From the NCBI GenBank assembly GCA_019914995.1, contig CM034131.1, forward strand, positions 3,504,501 through 3,568,500: a DNA stretch of 64,000 nucleotides, written 5' to 3'. Origin of the DNA: Acanthochlamys bracteata (lineage: Eukaryota > Streptophyta > Magnoliopsida > Pandanales > Velloziaceae). The translations under genes and the position numbers were made by a program. Of the stretch, positions 12,053 to 26,000 are shown one piece after another; position 1 is the stretch's first letter, and every line of letters begins with the position of its first letter. The notes beneath the pieces are model-generated. The model saw only the letters and a list, made by a program, of their open reading frames with translations. It was not told the DNA's origin and did not search any database.

Positions 12053-12721
12053 TACAGCGAACTGACGAAACACGCACGTACTATGTACGCATTTAAATGT
12101 TTGGGATCCTCCTGGCCAGCTAATTAATTGCTGGATCCCATAGTTCAAAACAGTATCTCCTGCTATATATATGGTTGTATAGGGACCTTTAACGTGGCAA
12201 GTTTAGATCACACTAGCAATTTGTCCGTAATTCGTTTGGGATGAACATTAGACTATTCTTTATATTTTGGATTATGACCAACTGCAACCAAAATTTTGAT
12301 TTATATCGTACGTGTCGCTAATGTTTTATCTGTGTATATCCGAAAGTAATGTTGAAGAAACTTTTGAATCATCGGTCAAATTTATGACATCAACCCAAAA
12401 CATGCGTACATTAGATACCACTCTGAAGTAAAAAAACGTTTATTCCATAACCTACATTAGTTAAAAGAAAACGAAAGAAAAATGAAAAATTGCAATATAT
12501 TGACGAAATAATAAATCAAAAGAATTGAGAGAATAACATTTGCTTTTAAAATCATAATGATAATATATCTAAATGTGTTTACAATTATGATTGGAGCCAC
12601 TGCCAAAAAAATGTTTTGCCAAAAGATCCTAATATAAATGTTAGGAACTAATGATATAAATGAATGGATAAGAAATCACAAAATTAAAATGATTAATGTT
12701 ACCAGTTATTAATGAGCACTT

Positions 12722-12910
12722 TTAGCTCGAATATGCACTCCCCTCTAAGTGCTTTTCTTTGTATTCATTTCGCTGGTCAGTTTTATCGCCCTTCTTCCAA
12801 TCTTCTATTGTAGGTTGGCCGCCGTCCTCAAGGCTAGAGGCATATCCAGCATCATCCACCGACTCCTGACCTGAGTCTATTTGTTCTTGGTTGTTAAGGA
12901 GGGGATCCAA
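12722..12910 (-). CDS. Unassigned acidic open frame, possible last exon
   Basis: A 61-codon open frame on the minus strand follows a possible splice acceptor (CAATAG) at about 12911 and ends with TAA at its lower edge. The product begins DPLLNNQEQIDSGQESVDDA and is acidic and Ser/Gly-rich, then ends in a charged stretch (KKGDKTDQRNEYKEKH). I do not recognise the family. It has no ATG near the acceptor and no partner exon that I could find upstream. It could be the last exon of an unrecognised gene, a piece of a transposon or chance. Confidence 0.2.
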   Translation of the reverse strand: MDPLLNNQEQIDSGQESVDDAGYASSLEDGGQPTIEDWKKGDKTDQRNEYKEKHLEGSAYSS

Positions 12911-14040
12911 CTATTGTATTGGCTTTACCTCAATAGGATTTTTCTTTAGCATCCTCGTATGGAGGTTCGTAAGAGTCGGACGACTGTGGCTGTTCGCGAC
13001 ACATACAAACATGATCATAGTCTATAACGTTGATTATGCATTGCTGCATTGGCTTTCACTTTTTTCCCCCCACAGCTAATGAATTTTTTACCAACGGCCG
13101 CCGTAGGTGCCGAGAATTACAAAACAGAAATACCATACTACTATGCGAACTAATGGGTTACTAATTGCTACAAATGACTTGCATCTTTGATTTTAGCGAA
13201 TATGCTTATTTTAAGAAGCTTTGGTAAACTTGTCAGTGACGTTCTCCTGGAGAGATTTCCTCGTAGCAGGTTGAATTTATTCTGCATTTTGCAAAAGGAA
13301 ACTTTAACTCGATGTTTCTTGTAGTTTATAACCTTCAACTTGGAGGTCTTCGTAAGGTAGAAGATGTTTTGACTTTTCTCAAGCACTTCAATTTCACAAA
13401 GCTTGCAGGAAGTATATAATAAATTCACTTGTCATTCAGCACAGTAGCAAATGGCAGAAAGAAAGAATTTTTTTCAATTTCAGGTGATACGCACCGATTC
13501 ACCCTATCGCCTAAGAAAATTGAAATTTTTTTTACAATATGATTAATAAGAAAGAAGCCACCAATATCACTGCTGTAGCACCTAGCTCAAAAACAGCAGG
13601 GCAGCGACCTTACTTAGGCCAACTACTTCACCTTCTCTCAAGATAACAAACCGGAACGGTCTACATACAAATACAACTCAATTCAAAAAAATATGTACAC
13701 ATCTGAAAGATCTCTGCGACGGGCAAGGGCTTACACAGCTTCTACTATTCGAACTTGATTTCTATTTCTTCTCTTTTTCTCACAACCACATTCCACGGCA
13801 TGTAAAGAGTCTAATTATAAGGCCACTTCAAGGTTTGAGTGATGTACTATCATTACACCAAGTAGCCGTGTCACTCCAAAAGAATCAGAACTTGATCGAC
13901 TCTACACAGATGGTGCCAAAATGACCACTGTTGCAGAATAACAACTGATGGCCTCTAACATACAAGTTAAAGTCACCCTCTCTGACAGCAAATGATCACA
14001 GAAGTTCATTGAAAAAATAGTCTCAGCAAATACTCATTCA
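12911..14040. other. Intergenic DNA and probable importin 3' UTR
   Basis: 13430-14040 directly follows the stop codon of the importin gene on the minus strand and probably contains its 3' UTR. 13168-13428 has an 86-codon open frame on the minus strand with no recognisable motif. Nothing else is seen. Confidence 0.4.
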
Positions 14041-17000
14041 TCAGGAGGGATTTGGGGTATTGCGATGGGATTCTGCAAAGTCTCTGATTATACGTTTGAG
14101 AGTTCTTCCTCCTTTCCCTTGCATGTGTCCATTATCAAATCTACTGTTACCAAAGGCTCTACTTTGGAGATAATCTGATGCTGCAGAGACAAGGGCATTC
14201 AGCCACAAAGGAACCAAAGCTTCTGCTTCACCTTCTTTCAAGTATTCTGATGGTAGCTTTTGTATCTGAATCATTAAGATCACTCATTAAGAACTTAAAA
14301 GGAAGCAAAGAAGACTACCATGTTCACAACACCAATGGTTTGGTAATCATAACAAAATATAATTATAATTCATTATTTGAAGAATGAGCCAAATTCTTAC
14401 TTTATTCTTCAGATTGGAACCAAATAAAGTGGCCATGTATTGAATTGCTCTAGACAAAAGAAACAAATAATATATGTTGATCAAGATTGAACAAGTCGGG
14501 GAGTCCCGTTCATTCTTTGTATGAAGTTAAGAAAATCTGAATAAAAACTATGAAGGGTTACTGAAAGAAAGTCTACAATGCCGTTATAGCATGACTAGTG
14601 TGCAACTCATTTTGAAGTTGAAAGGACAGCTCTCACTAAGTAATTTACAAGCAAAAAATTGGATATCCACCTTAATTTTTAATATTCCTTCCAAATACTT
14701 TGATTTCAAGAATCATATTCCAATACGCATAAAGTAGTTCTGATAAAGAAGACATTGGTTATAATATGCAAGGTTCCCCTCTTCTTATAAAAACAGTACC
14801 ACTTTTTAAAACACCAAGCCTAGGGATGCATTTGTCATCCCAAATCCATAAATTTTCAGTTCCACTGCGACAAACGTAATATTTCTTAGAACAAAGACAA
14901 AAAAAAACTCTCCTGCATGAATCTTAGTACTTTAAATGAAAAAAAAAATCATGTTAGGACTTCGTCAAGTTAATCATGAAACAGAGACATACAGTTGATT
15001 GTAACCATCTGCACAGAGAATCCCAACAAAGAACTGATTTCCAGGTGGATCCTTCAGTTAGACTGCATATTGCAGCCAATTGCTGTAAAATTGTTGCAGA
15101 CTTATGAACCTATGCAGAATCAAACATAATGACAAGGTAAGAAATTCGGTATTCTCAAGATGCTTTTTCTAAGAACTAGCAAACCCTTGAATATATTTGA
15201 ATAATCACAATGTATGAAAAGATATAGGCTAGCTATGCAGTTTCAATTCTTTGAAACATACAACATCAAACAGGAAACTATGTTAACAGGATTCAGGCTT
15301 TACAAAAACTAACAATTAGTATAATTCAAGGAAAAAAATAGTACTGTTTAACTTTTCTTGAGTGTTAATCTCTTTGCTTTAAAGGTAAATGCAAAAGGGG
15401 AAAAAATGGATAACAATAGTATAAAACAAAAGGCTGTGGATTACATGTAAGATTAAACCATAACATTGAAGGAAGTCCACAAGCTTTAAACAAGAACTAG
15501 GTATGTCCATGTAAAAGAAGTAGAACGATTACCCTCGACAGTGCCGATACACCAAGTAAAGCGTATAGCAAATTTGATATTAATCCTTCACCACTTCTGG
15601 ATAAAACTTGAATTGCAACTGCACCAAATGATTCCTCCCTTATATAAGATATAGACTCCAATAAAGTGATCAGGCTGACCTCCAAGAAACCTGCAAATTT
15701 GTTGAAGATGAAAGACAAAAAAGAAAACAAGAAAAAAAGAAAAACATACAATATAGTTGCAATTTATTGGTGTACATATCACCAAAAATAGCTTCGAAAT
15801 AACAGCAGTAAACAGACTTATAGCCTTTTGATTTATTACATAAAAATTTAAAAAAGCAATTTTCAGTTTAGAGAAAATTATGACTTTCTTCAGAATATGT
15901 TGAATTGCTCTCATGGAGGTTCTACTTAGAGGACGAAGGTATGTATTAACTAATTGAAGAGGATCTAATTCTTGTTACACCTGCCTATTTATCTCCAGTT
16001 CCTAGATATGTTTCCTGTTGCATCAATTAATCCGAACGCTTCAACAACCTCTGATCATGCACCAATTACGCTTTCCATGCCCATTAGAGTTTTGCCTAAT
16101 CTCGGTTCCGTTTTATAAAGACGCAGGAGACATACCCTGATTTCAGATATCTGAAAGAACAAAAAGAGTGGTAAAGCAATAGTCAAGGCAGCTTAATATA
16201 GTCCAAAGACTTGTCAGCAAGTTGAAATCCTTCGAAATTGTCTTCGTGCTTAGGTGAGAGATGACTTCAAGGTGGTCACTGCTAGAAAGCTACTCTACTC
16301 TTGATGCCACAGACAGAAAACCTTGATATGGAGCAATATGTAGAGCTAATAGGATAAGGTTTGCGTCCTTCGCAACAATGAAATTATGTGGAGTCTGTGC
16401 AATATTAATTGGTTGAAAAAGGAGAAATCTTAATCCATGCTGAACACTGATTTGGAGTTCACATGTCTCCCCAACTACTCCATGTTTTTCTTGGTAAGTT
16501 ATCCAAGCTGGTTTCTTTAGGAAATAGAAAAAATAAAAAGAAATTGATAAATAAGGAAGTTACAAAATGAGTCATATCATCCCAATTACTACCTCACCCT
16601 ATTTTCTTCCCATGCCTCCTGACAATCTCGCACGTCCCAAATACTCATTACCTCTACTCTTCTTCAATGCTCAAAATTACTGTGCAAGCTTAGTACTCAT
16701 CCTCCAAAAACCTCTTTCTGGTCACTTGTTAAAGGAAGCATCCACCACAGTTGAAAGCATATCCTTAGCATAAACATAAATGAATGGCAATTATATCATG
16801 CCAAGGTGGGTCTCATTTATATACTCAATTGCTTAGTCGGTTTCATTGGCTCATCTATTTTATTAATATCTGTGCTGCTTATGGTAACAATATATATGTT
16901 TTTAAATCTCATGAATTGAGGTACAGACCAATCAGTTGGCATGAGGCATGTCAACTGCACGAATTAATTTGCATTCCATATGGTCATGTCCAAGAAATAT

Positions 17001-20000
17001 ATCCTATTACTTTTCTATGTAATTTCTATACATCACGAATTTTACTTACATAATCATGCACAAGTTAATTACTGCTATAGAGTTCATATTCATTCAAAGG
17101 AAGAAACTCTAATCACTTCCGATATCAAGAATGACAAAGAGTAAAGGTTCTACAAGGTTCCATATGTTTATATTTCGCATTTTTAAGTTGAGCATGGGTT
17201 GTTTTTGGTACAGCAAGTCCTTAACATTCTTCCATAATCCTATGTATGATAAGAATTGCTTAAACATATGTCAGTTCTTTGTCTTGTTACTTTTTATTAG
17301 CTGCAACTACAATGGTATTCATATTAACTGCATTGAATTACCACATTAATAGAGTATTATCCTCAGAAGAAAGTTAACATTATCCAGAAGTAAATCTTCA
17401 TTCTAATCTTAAGTTCATTTGTGTTATACCAAAAGGTACTCATATGTTGTTTCATTACAATCCTTGAAAACTGAGCATACGCTATTTGTTAATATAACAT
17501 TAACGTTCAACTATCAAATGCTTTTCAAATGTTGCTTTATATAGGTTTTAATACTGAGAAAGGCGGCAGGTGTAGGAAGCAGTAAGCATACATGAAGGCG
17601 ACCCTTTCAAAGATAATATTATAGGGATACACTTTCATGTCAGTCTTAAGGTTTGATAGGAAGTAACGATTTTGTTAGAGTGAGGTTCCGTTTGAGTGGG
17701 ATTTCCTCAAAATGCTTGTAACGTTATATAGACTTATAAGCTTTTTTTTATTTGCAAATGGTGTTTGGATAATTACATCAATTTACTTAAGCTTTTCAAA
17801 TAATGAAAAAAAGATTTATGTTGATAAGCTCAATATAAAACTTATATAAGTCAAAACACACATACAAGGGAAGCCTTTCTAGAATAAGTTATGAGACCCC
17901 TTAAAATTAATTACATATTTACATTTGGAGACCATAGAAATAAGATAAGTTCTTTTAAAACAAGTGCATCTGAACCCCAAAAGGTTTAAACACAAAGCTC
18001 TTATTTTAAAAGTACTTTTTAAGGTACGTTCTTAATGAGAAAATATACTATCTCAATAAGCCCATCAAAACAGAGTCTTAATGGTATGAAAATGTTTTAT
18101 AATGGAGATTTTGGAAATATGAGTGCTTGTAGTATGTTCCATTAGTAGATACTGTGCCAATTATGAAATAACTGGCATTTGTAAATAGAAATCTTACAAG
18201 AAATGAAATGTAAAAGCCTACCAATCCGGATGCCTTTAGAAAAAAACATAATTGAAGCAATTTATAGTTTTGTTTTATAGCAACAAAGTGAGCAATTCTT
18301 GAAAATCAAAAAGTTAAGATACTTCTCATAATGGCTATACTCAACTGATTATAAAAAGCATAATTGTACAAAATACTAGAATCAACATTCCTTGAAATAA
18401 TAAAATATAACAAACACTCTCGAACTAATGACTACACTAATCTTTAATCATGAATAAAATGAACATTGAGGTCACTTATGCCCCCAACAAAGTTATTTTA
18501 GCTGATAGTTATAATTTGAACATTAGGATGAGTTAGATACCGCTACATCGAATGTGGTTAATGAAGTGACTAGCTGGTGGATGGTGAATTTTGAAATAAA
18601 CAAAACTAATAGTAAAATAGACTTAGATGTTAAGCAACTAGCACTAATTTTGTAAACTAATCATTTAAGGCTAAAGTGAAACTAAAATCAAGTTTAGAGT
18701 GCATTTTGCCTCATTGATGGTATTAAAGGCCTAACTTATGCATCATTCTACTAATGGAAGATTGACGGAAGGGCTAAATGAAACTATATAAACATCAGGG
18801 CTAAAGTGCAACTACATGAAGGATTAGGGGCCACCGATGTCATTCAGCCACATTGATTGAAGCCATTCATTTTTACTAAATACTAAAGTTACATTTCCAA
18901 GCAGGATGCAAGATTATAAATTGATATCTTTGCAAAATAAGGCTTTCAAGATGTATTCTCCGGTTAAGGCTACATGGAACAAAAGTGTCATAGATACATT
19001 TGTTGATTTCACCAAACCGACATTCATATATGATTATTCACATGCCTAATATGCTTGATACTATTCATGAAATGTCAAGAGGTACTATATGGACAAGTGA
19101 TTGATATTCTCCCGATAAGTAATTCCCAAAACACTTTCGATTGTGTGAATGGGGGTCTCTTGGAATCATGTTCGAAGCCCCATGCTTTAGGCAACTTTTG
19201 AGTTAATGGAAATTGTTTCATTCACAAGAACTCCTTCCTTATGATGGTCACTGAGACAAGCATAGCCAATCATCTCGTAGCCTTCGTCAAGTTGACCCTC
19301 AACCTCCATATCAACCTCTTGATTATAAGTTAATTTAATGAGTATTCCTATTCATCATGATTGTTTAGCCCTAATACATATCGGGGATGATGTGTTAATA
19401 TATGGTCTAATGAAAACCAAAATTTACAAAGTACTATTCTTTACAACTATAAAGACGAATTGAAGCACACTAGTACTGAACAACCTAAATGCCTAGAAGC
19501 TTCTTTTTTAAATGTGCTTTTAAGTGTATATAATTCATTTCTATTGTCCACAACTATAGTTAGGTTACTAGATCAAATATACAAATATTTTAACGCATGA
19601 TCTCATTAAATATTTATTTGCCCAAGACGCCATGTTTTTTCCCACATTTGATGTGGAGTATCTTAGCATACAGAAGCTTATTTCTATTTCTTTTGAGGGT
19701 TCTCCCACTTGAAATTGAATTTTAGAAGAGTAGCTTACAACTTTGACATGGAGATACTTGCATTAAGAAGGATTTAGCAAATTGCATTGTTTATAAGTGG
19801 AGTTTTATCTTAGCGTGTTTTTTTTACCCCATCCTTATTAATTGGATAAGTTTTATATCTAGCTTGATGGAAAGAATAACTCCAACCTTTCTCTCGTGAT
19901 TTTCTATTTATTGATATCATGTATAACTTGACAAGGAATTTGAATGGACGAAGAAAAGATTTCTTTGGACAGAGAATAATTTGTGTCCACCTTCATCATC

Positions 20001-23000
20001 TTGTCACGAAAGAGACACTGCGTGCAAGAGATTGAATGATGGATGAGGAACCTTAGTGATCAGCAAAATGATGGTGATAATTAGTGATTGGCGATGCCCA
20101 TCCTCGGTAGCTATTTACTATTCTTAGTAATAGCAAATGCATGACTCGCATAATTGGCACCAAGCCACAATCTCTAACCTATTTGGTCTGTTGCTCTCTC
20201 TTCTCGAAGGATATTAATACCACTTTGAATATAAGGTTGATAGGAGTCGTTACGTTTCTTCCTAAAGATATGTTTGATAATGTTCTTTTGCGTTTTCTGC
20301 CACATTGTTCTATAACCTTACATATGTGCAATCTTAATGAGCATTGACTCAGACTGCGCATAATGTCACAAGTTTTGGGTTGTGGCTCAACAGGAAGTGT
20401 GCATTACCATATAACATGCTCTAATGCATCTCCTTTATTGGTGGAGTAAATATACTTAATTGGTTAGTCATTAGGACCATCAATGTGTCGGAAGCCGTAA
20501 CAAGGCAATCAAGTACAACCTTACTATTGATTCGATGCTCAGATCCTTTGGAACCTATATGTCCTACTAAAACACAAGCCTTCTTAGTTGGCTTGTCATA
20601 ATTGCATCTTACAAAAGACAATATTGTAATTATATACAACTTTCAATTTCGATTGATGTAGTTTCGAACAAGAATCATCCAATTACAATTTCTTTTAGGG
20701 TGTGTTTCAATCGCTCAGAAGTGAGTTCCTATTAAGTGAGTTCCTAAGAAGTGGAGCTCCAAGAGAAGTAGGATGGAAGTGAGTTTCAATTCTTATATTT
20801 CGATTGCATTTACAAGTGCAATTCAAAGTAGAGTTCGGAATGGGGTTCAGATTTGAAAGTGGAGTTCGTAGTGGCAACAGAAGCACGTGAAAGTGGCCCC
20901 GAACTCCAAATCTAGTAAAAAGAAAAAAAGTGAGGTTGGGTTAACCGAAACACGCCCTTAGTCTTTGCATAGGTTGGAATTTTTTAGCTAAGCTAAGTTA
21001 AGCATATTTATCATACCTCCTCTTTAAGACACATGGAATTCTTAACGCGATGCTTGAATAGGCTTTGACAGATTGAATGTTTTTATTATCATATTCATTT
21101 GAGAAATATAGTTAAATCACAATTGTCATGAGATTTTGTATAAAATTTAGATCCACTTGGTTTCATTACCTACTCCTTTTCGTTTCTCAAGTTCGGTCAT
21201 ATTCCTTCATCTCCTGCAAAGTTCATGGAGTCATATTTAATATCCTATGGATATTTTATGATCTACTTATGCATCATTTTCTTTTAGAGCCTAATAACAG
21301 TTTGTGACCAGTGTTGGGAATAAGAATAGAATGTGTGAATTTATTCACCTATCAATAGGTGCAATGCCATATTTCTACAACTTGGTCATCTGTGTTAGAA
21401 TTCTAAATGCAGAAGCTTAACCTTTGAATGTCATTTACAGCCCAAAAAAAAAAAAAGGTTAGAAAACCATACTCATTACTCTTAATAACTCCTAGGTCCT
21501 CGATTGATAGGCTATTAGCGCATCCTAACAAAAGGTTGAAATAAAATGAACCACTGGTAAAGAACATATGAAATAACTGAAAAGTGAAAGTTTAAACATA
21601 GATTAAAAGTAAGGTATTTGGAGTTGTAAAGATGTATTACAATTTAAGAGTTAGTTTTAAGGTTTTGGAGCTGGACTCCAACTCATTAACATAAAAGCCA
21701 AAAGCAAGAAAAGGTAAAAAGTTAGTGAACTAAATCTTAGAATACAAAAAAGGATTTAATCCTTGCAGAACTTGACTAAAGATCAAGACCTAAGTTAAAA
21801 CTTGGTCAATCACTTCGGTTTAATTCTGGAGGTTACTGTCTTTAAAGAGTTTGCACCGACATGATATTGAAGCTAAAGCAACAAATGTGTTATCTTGAAG
21901 CTGCTTGAAATGGATTGTCATCAATTAAGAAGCGGCTATATAAAAGGTCTGGCTGGTGAACTTTATTCAGACACAAAAAATGGTTAGCTAGGTGCAGTTC
22001 ATAGTTCTTAGCCTAATGGAGGACACATAAACAATTGCTTGCTAGCTTCACATCTTAATTATATAGAAAATAAAGTTTGTTAGTAGATGGACAACATCTA
22101 GGCTACTACTTGCTAGCTCCATACATCCTGATACTAATATAGATAAGAAAGATGAACCAACCCTTATGCACGTTAACAAATAACATGGCTCAATAGAAGG
22201 AATTACAATGGAGATAGACATTTCACCTAATGTAGAAGAATAAAGCACAAACATCTGCTGATTCAGTATATCAGCCACGAGTGTAGACATCCAAATGTGG
22301 ATTAAAACAATGTGAGACCTTTATATTTAGTTGAGCATGAAGGGCATGATATATTAAGGTTGCAGACTAGACTAAACTCTAGTACTTTTCTGATAATCAT
22401 GAAAGCTAACCTTGCTTGATGTGAAAAGAAGATTGACAATGTTGCAATCAGTTAATACCAAGAGAGGATAAGATATTATAAATTTTACACTCACAGGACA
22501 TGTATGACATTGCCGCCAAAGCAGCTCCACGGTGCATAGCTGTACAACAAACAGCTGCCTTCTGGAGTGACAGCTCAAGTAACGTGCCAGACGCAGCAAG
22601 AATCTCCTAGAGACATGAATGAATCACGATTACTGAGCAAGAAAAAACATCTGGAGAAGAAGGTTGAAGGCAAAGGGAGACCTTTGAACAGCAGCGAACA
22701 AATGTAGATGTGAAGTTCGTGTAGGCTTCAACTAAATCTGGTTCTTGATCACAAATGTAAGAAGACTTAAGAGATGTTATCGATGCCGCTGTTGTAAACT
22801 TTTCAAATGTACTGATGCATGAAGGTCCATACTCTTGCTTGTGGCCAAATTCCTCTATGGCCACAGCAGCTGTTGAAATTAGACCAGAAAGAAAAAACGA
22901 GAGAAAAATGAGACACAGTGATGGATATATGATGAATTTGACACAGATTTCATTTATAAGCGACAGACAGACTCATGATAATTCATGAATAAAACAGAAA

Positions 23001-26000
23001 CCTTATTACAATACGGTAATGTTAAAAACTACTTTGCATCTATCTTCCAATTTAGCAAAAGTAAAAGTACTATAAGTACAAACTTCTCAGAGCAGCTGCT
23101 AGAAAGGTTTCTCAATAATATTGAGACTAAAATTATGGCGCACAATGCAGGCGGGTGGGATGATTATTAAGGAGATGGATACAAAGCAGACACTGGGAAA
23201 AATAGATGAGGCAAGGCAAAGAAGAAGACGAACTCAAAGAGTGATACATTATTGCAGTCTAACACTCTTTTAGACGCATTTAGCAGGAGTAAATGTCACA
23301 TCATGACTCAAAGAGTAATTGATGGTCTGTCCTTGTATCAAGTCCTAGAGAGAAGGAATGTAATTTAGTTACTGTATGAACTCCACGTGTTACCATAATG
23401 CAGATCCTTCTCATACTACAGAAAACATCGAATTCCTATATTCACAAATTAAATGCTTTTCATCAATCAGTTATTCATGTTTTCCAAAATTTCCGTACAA
23501 ATCCGTTTGGGAAAGGACTTCCTGTGAAATCTATGACTAGGATAATTTTCAAAGAATCTACCCAAATAATTTTCAAATTTCTCTTTGGTGAAGTAAAGCC
23601 CTACTACAATGTAAGTTCTTAGAGGCATCGTTCTCTCTCAAATAAACATATTTCTAATTATATTCTTCAGTATGCATCTACATATTGGCAGAAAAAAAAA
23701 GCTTTATCCCCACACGTCGTGCCTAACAGACTAAAAACAAATCAAGCACGCAGACTTGCAAATTTCAGCTGAACCTGTTACAATTATTCTAAAAGGATGC
23801 AAATGATCAACAGTTTGCCTCAGGACAAGATTTTTGACATCTAGGAAAGAGCACTTTCCATTTGTTCTAGAACAACCATAGCAAGTACATCAATTCAGAA
23901 TGTATACCAAAATCTCACCAGTTCTGATGAAGCAATCATGACCCTGATATTGCAGAAAGTTCTTAGATAAATAATCAAGCACTTTAGGCAAGAGCATGAG
24001 AAACTGTTCGCCTGCAAGTGTAGTAAAGACGAAAAATTATCTTAAAATACAGATGAGCACTGTTGTAAATATGAATACAAACTGCTAGTACCACTATGAT
24101 GAATTGCTTGAGAAAGACATCTGCATGAAGCTGCAGACAAGCTCTCATTCTCCATGTGTCGAGAACTAAGTAATTTCTCCAGAAGTGGCCAAAACATGCC
24201 TAGAACAACCAGAATAGTCTCATCTTGAACTTGGGAGGTCGCGTGGGAACTTCCAAAATTCTTGAATACAGACCCCATCCTGATGATTTTGTATACAATT
24301 TGGAGACACAATTTTAGTAACCACAAAAGATTTCCTATTATAGAAGATAATGATCATAAAGTTCCAATCAAATATCACCTCAAACTGGACAAAAAGAATC
24401 AATCAAACTACAGATAACAACGTCAACTATAAGGGAGAAGCCCTTGAGGAAGTAAGCAGCCTACCTCCAGTGAATTTTCTTCTACAGTTACGTAATCCTT
24501 AGACCCTGTCCTAAACTGTTGCATGTCTTCTATAGCATAAAAATCGTTAGAAATTAAATTATGAGGTTTTACCACTTATATCCCCTCCATAAAGACACAA
24601 TTAGATAGGCTCTAATCGACAAGCTCTAATCGACATTGAACAATACACCAAAGTTAAAAACCATGATACTGTGAAAAAATATATATAAACCATGGATCAT
24701 GATAAAGGCTGCAAATAAAAATATAAACGATTGGATGTGATCCACAACAAAAAAACATGTTAAAGAAGAAAGTATTTAGAGTTTCTACCATTTGTAGATC
24801 TCCATCAAGAGAAGATCAAGGACATACCTGTGAAGACCCCTAACAGCGGAATTAAGGGCTTGAGTATAAGCAGAGGGATTCTCCTTCAAATAGTTATCGT
24901 TATTTGCATCAACCTGAAAGGAAAAAGTTCTCAACTGAAACAATAATCAATACAAAAGAACACTAAAGCCAAAATATTCACATAGTTGGCTAGTCAAAAA
25001 CAGTTACAGCCCCACAAAAATATTAGGTTGATTAAGTTTCAGAAATGAGAAAACAACTAACAACCTTCTTTATGGAGTTCCCAATTTAATGTTAAGCATT
25101 AATCAACTAATTTGAACAAAATGCTCAGAGCATAAGATAAATTCCATGAGCAGCACATGCAGCACGACCAAGAAAAAGCAAAAATAAAGCAAATGGAATA
25201 CAATAATAATAATAATAATAACGACAATGATAATGATAATAATATCAACCTAAGAAGAGCAAAATAGAGCAATAATTCATGTTATGAGAAATGCAAGAAG
25301 TAAGCAAGATGGTCAAGATAGCATTTCATATTCATGGTAGTGGAAAAAGGTGTCATGATCAAAAAAAATTGAAGGGAAAAGAAGTATATGCATACTGCCT
25401 CGAATAAAGTTGACATAGTCAAAAGTTAATCTTATGTAAGCTCAAGGTGTCTTTGCATGCTACATGTCTCAAATCCTATGGAGGAAGGTAGTCTGTATCA
25501 AGTATCACATCACAAAGACATCTTTCTACTAAATGAAAGTTCCAGTATTTCCTAGCAACTTGTCCATGTCTTGAAAGAGTGTAGGAAACAATGTCATAAG
25601 CATGCAAAACAAGTACAATAGTCCTTTCACATTAGCTTTCTGTATTCTGAAGTTTTTGAAATTGCAGTTGCTTTTCCCATTTTGCTAAAGTCCTCTCCCA
25701 ACTCTTAAATGTAGAATAAGACACTACATTTGTTATCTTATGCACCAAACATCTAAACACCACAGGTTGAATTTATCTGAGGAATAAAATAATTCTACTC
25801 AAACTGATACACAAGCAAAAGCCAGGAGACTAATTTATATGTGCTCCAAACAAATTAAGGAAATTATATCTTTTATATAATAAGAAAAAAGACATTTGGA
25901 AAGTGATAAAAGGAGCATACAAGCTTATCAATAGCTCCATAGCTAGATGCAAGAAGCCTTGCCAAAGAACTTTTCCTCAACTCCTTGTTAGAAATCGAGC

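Noticed and set aside
13168-13428. 86-codon minus-strand frame
   Set aside because: No recognisable motif; basic, low-information sequence just outside the importin 3' UTR.
17640-18060. Possible MITE in importin intron 21
   Set aside because: Ends resembling 'gttccgtttgagtggg' were seen but no matching inverted end or flanking repeat could be found.
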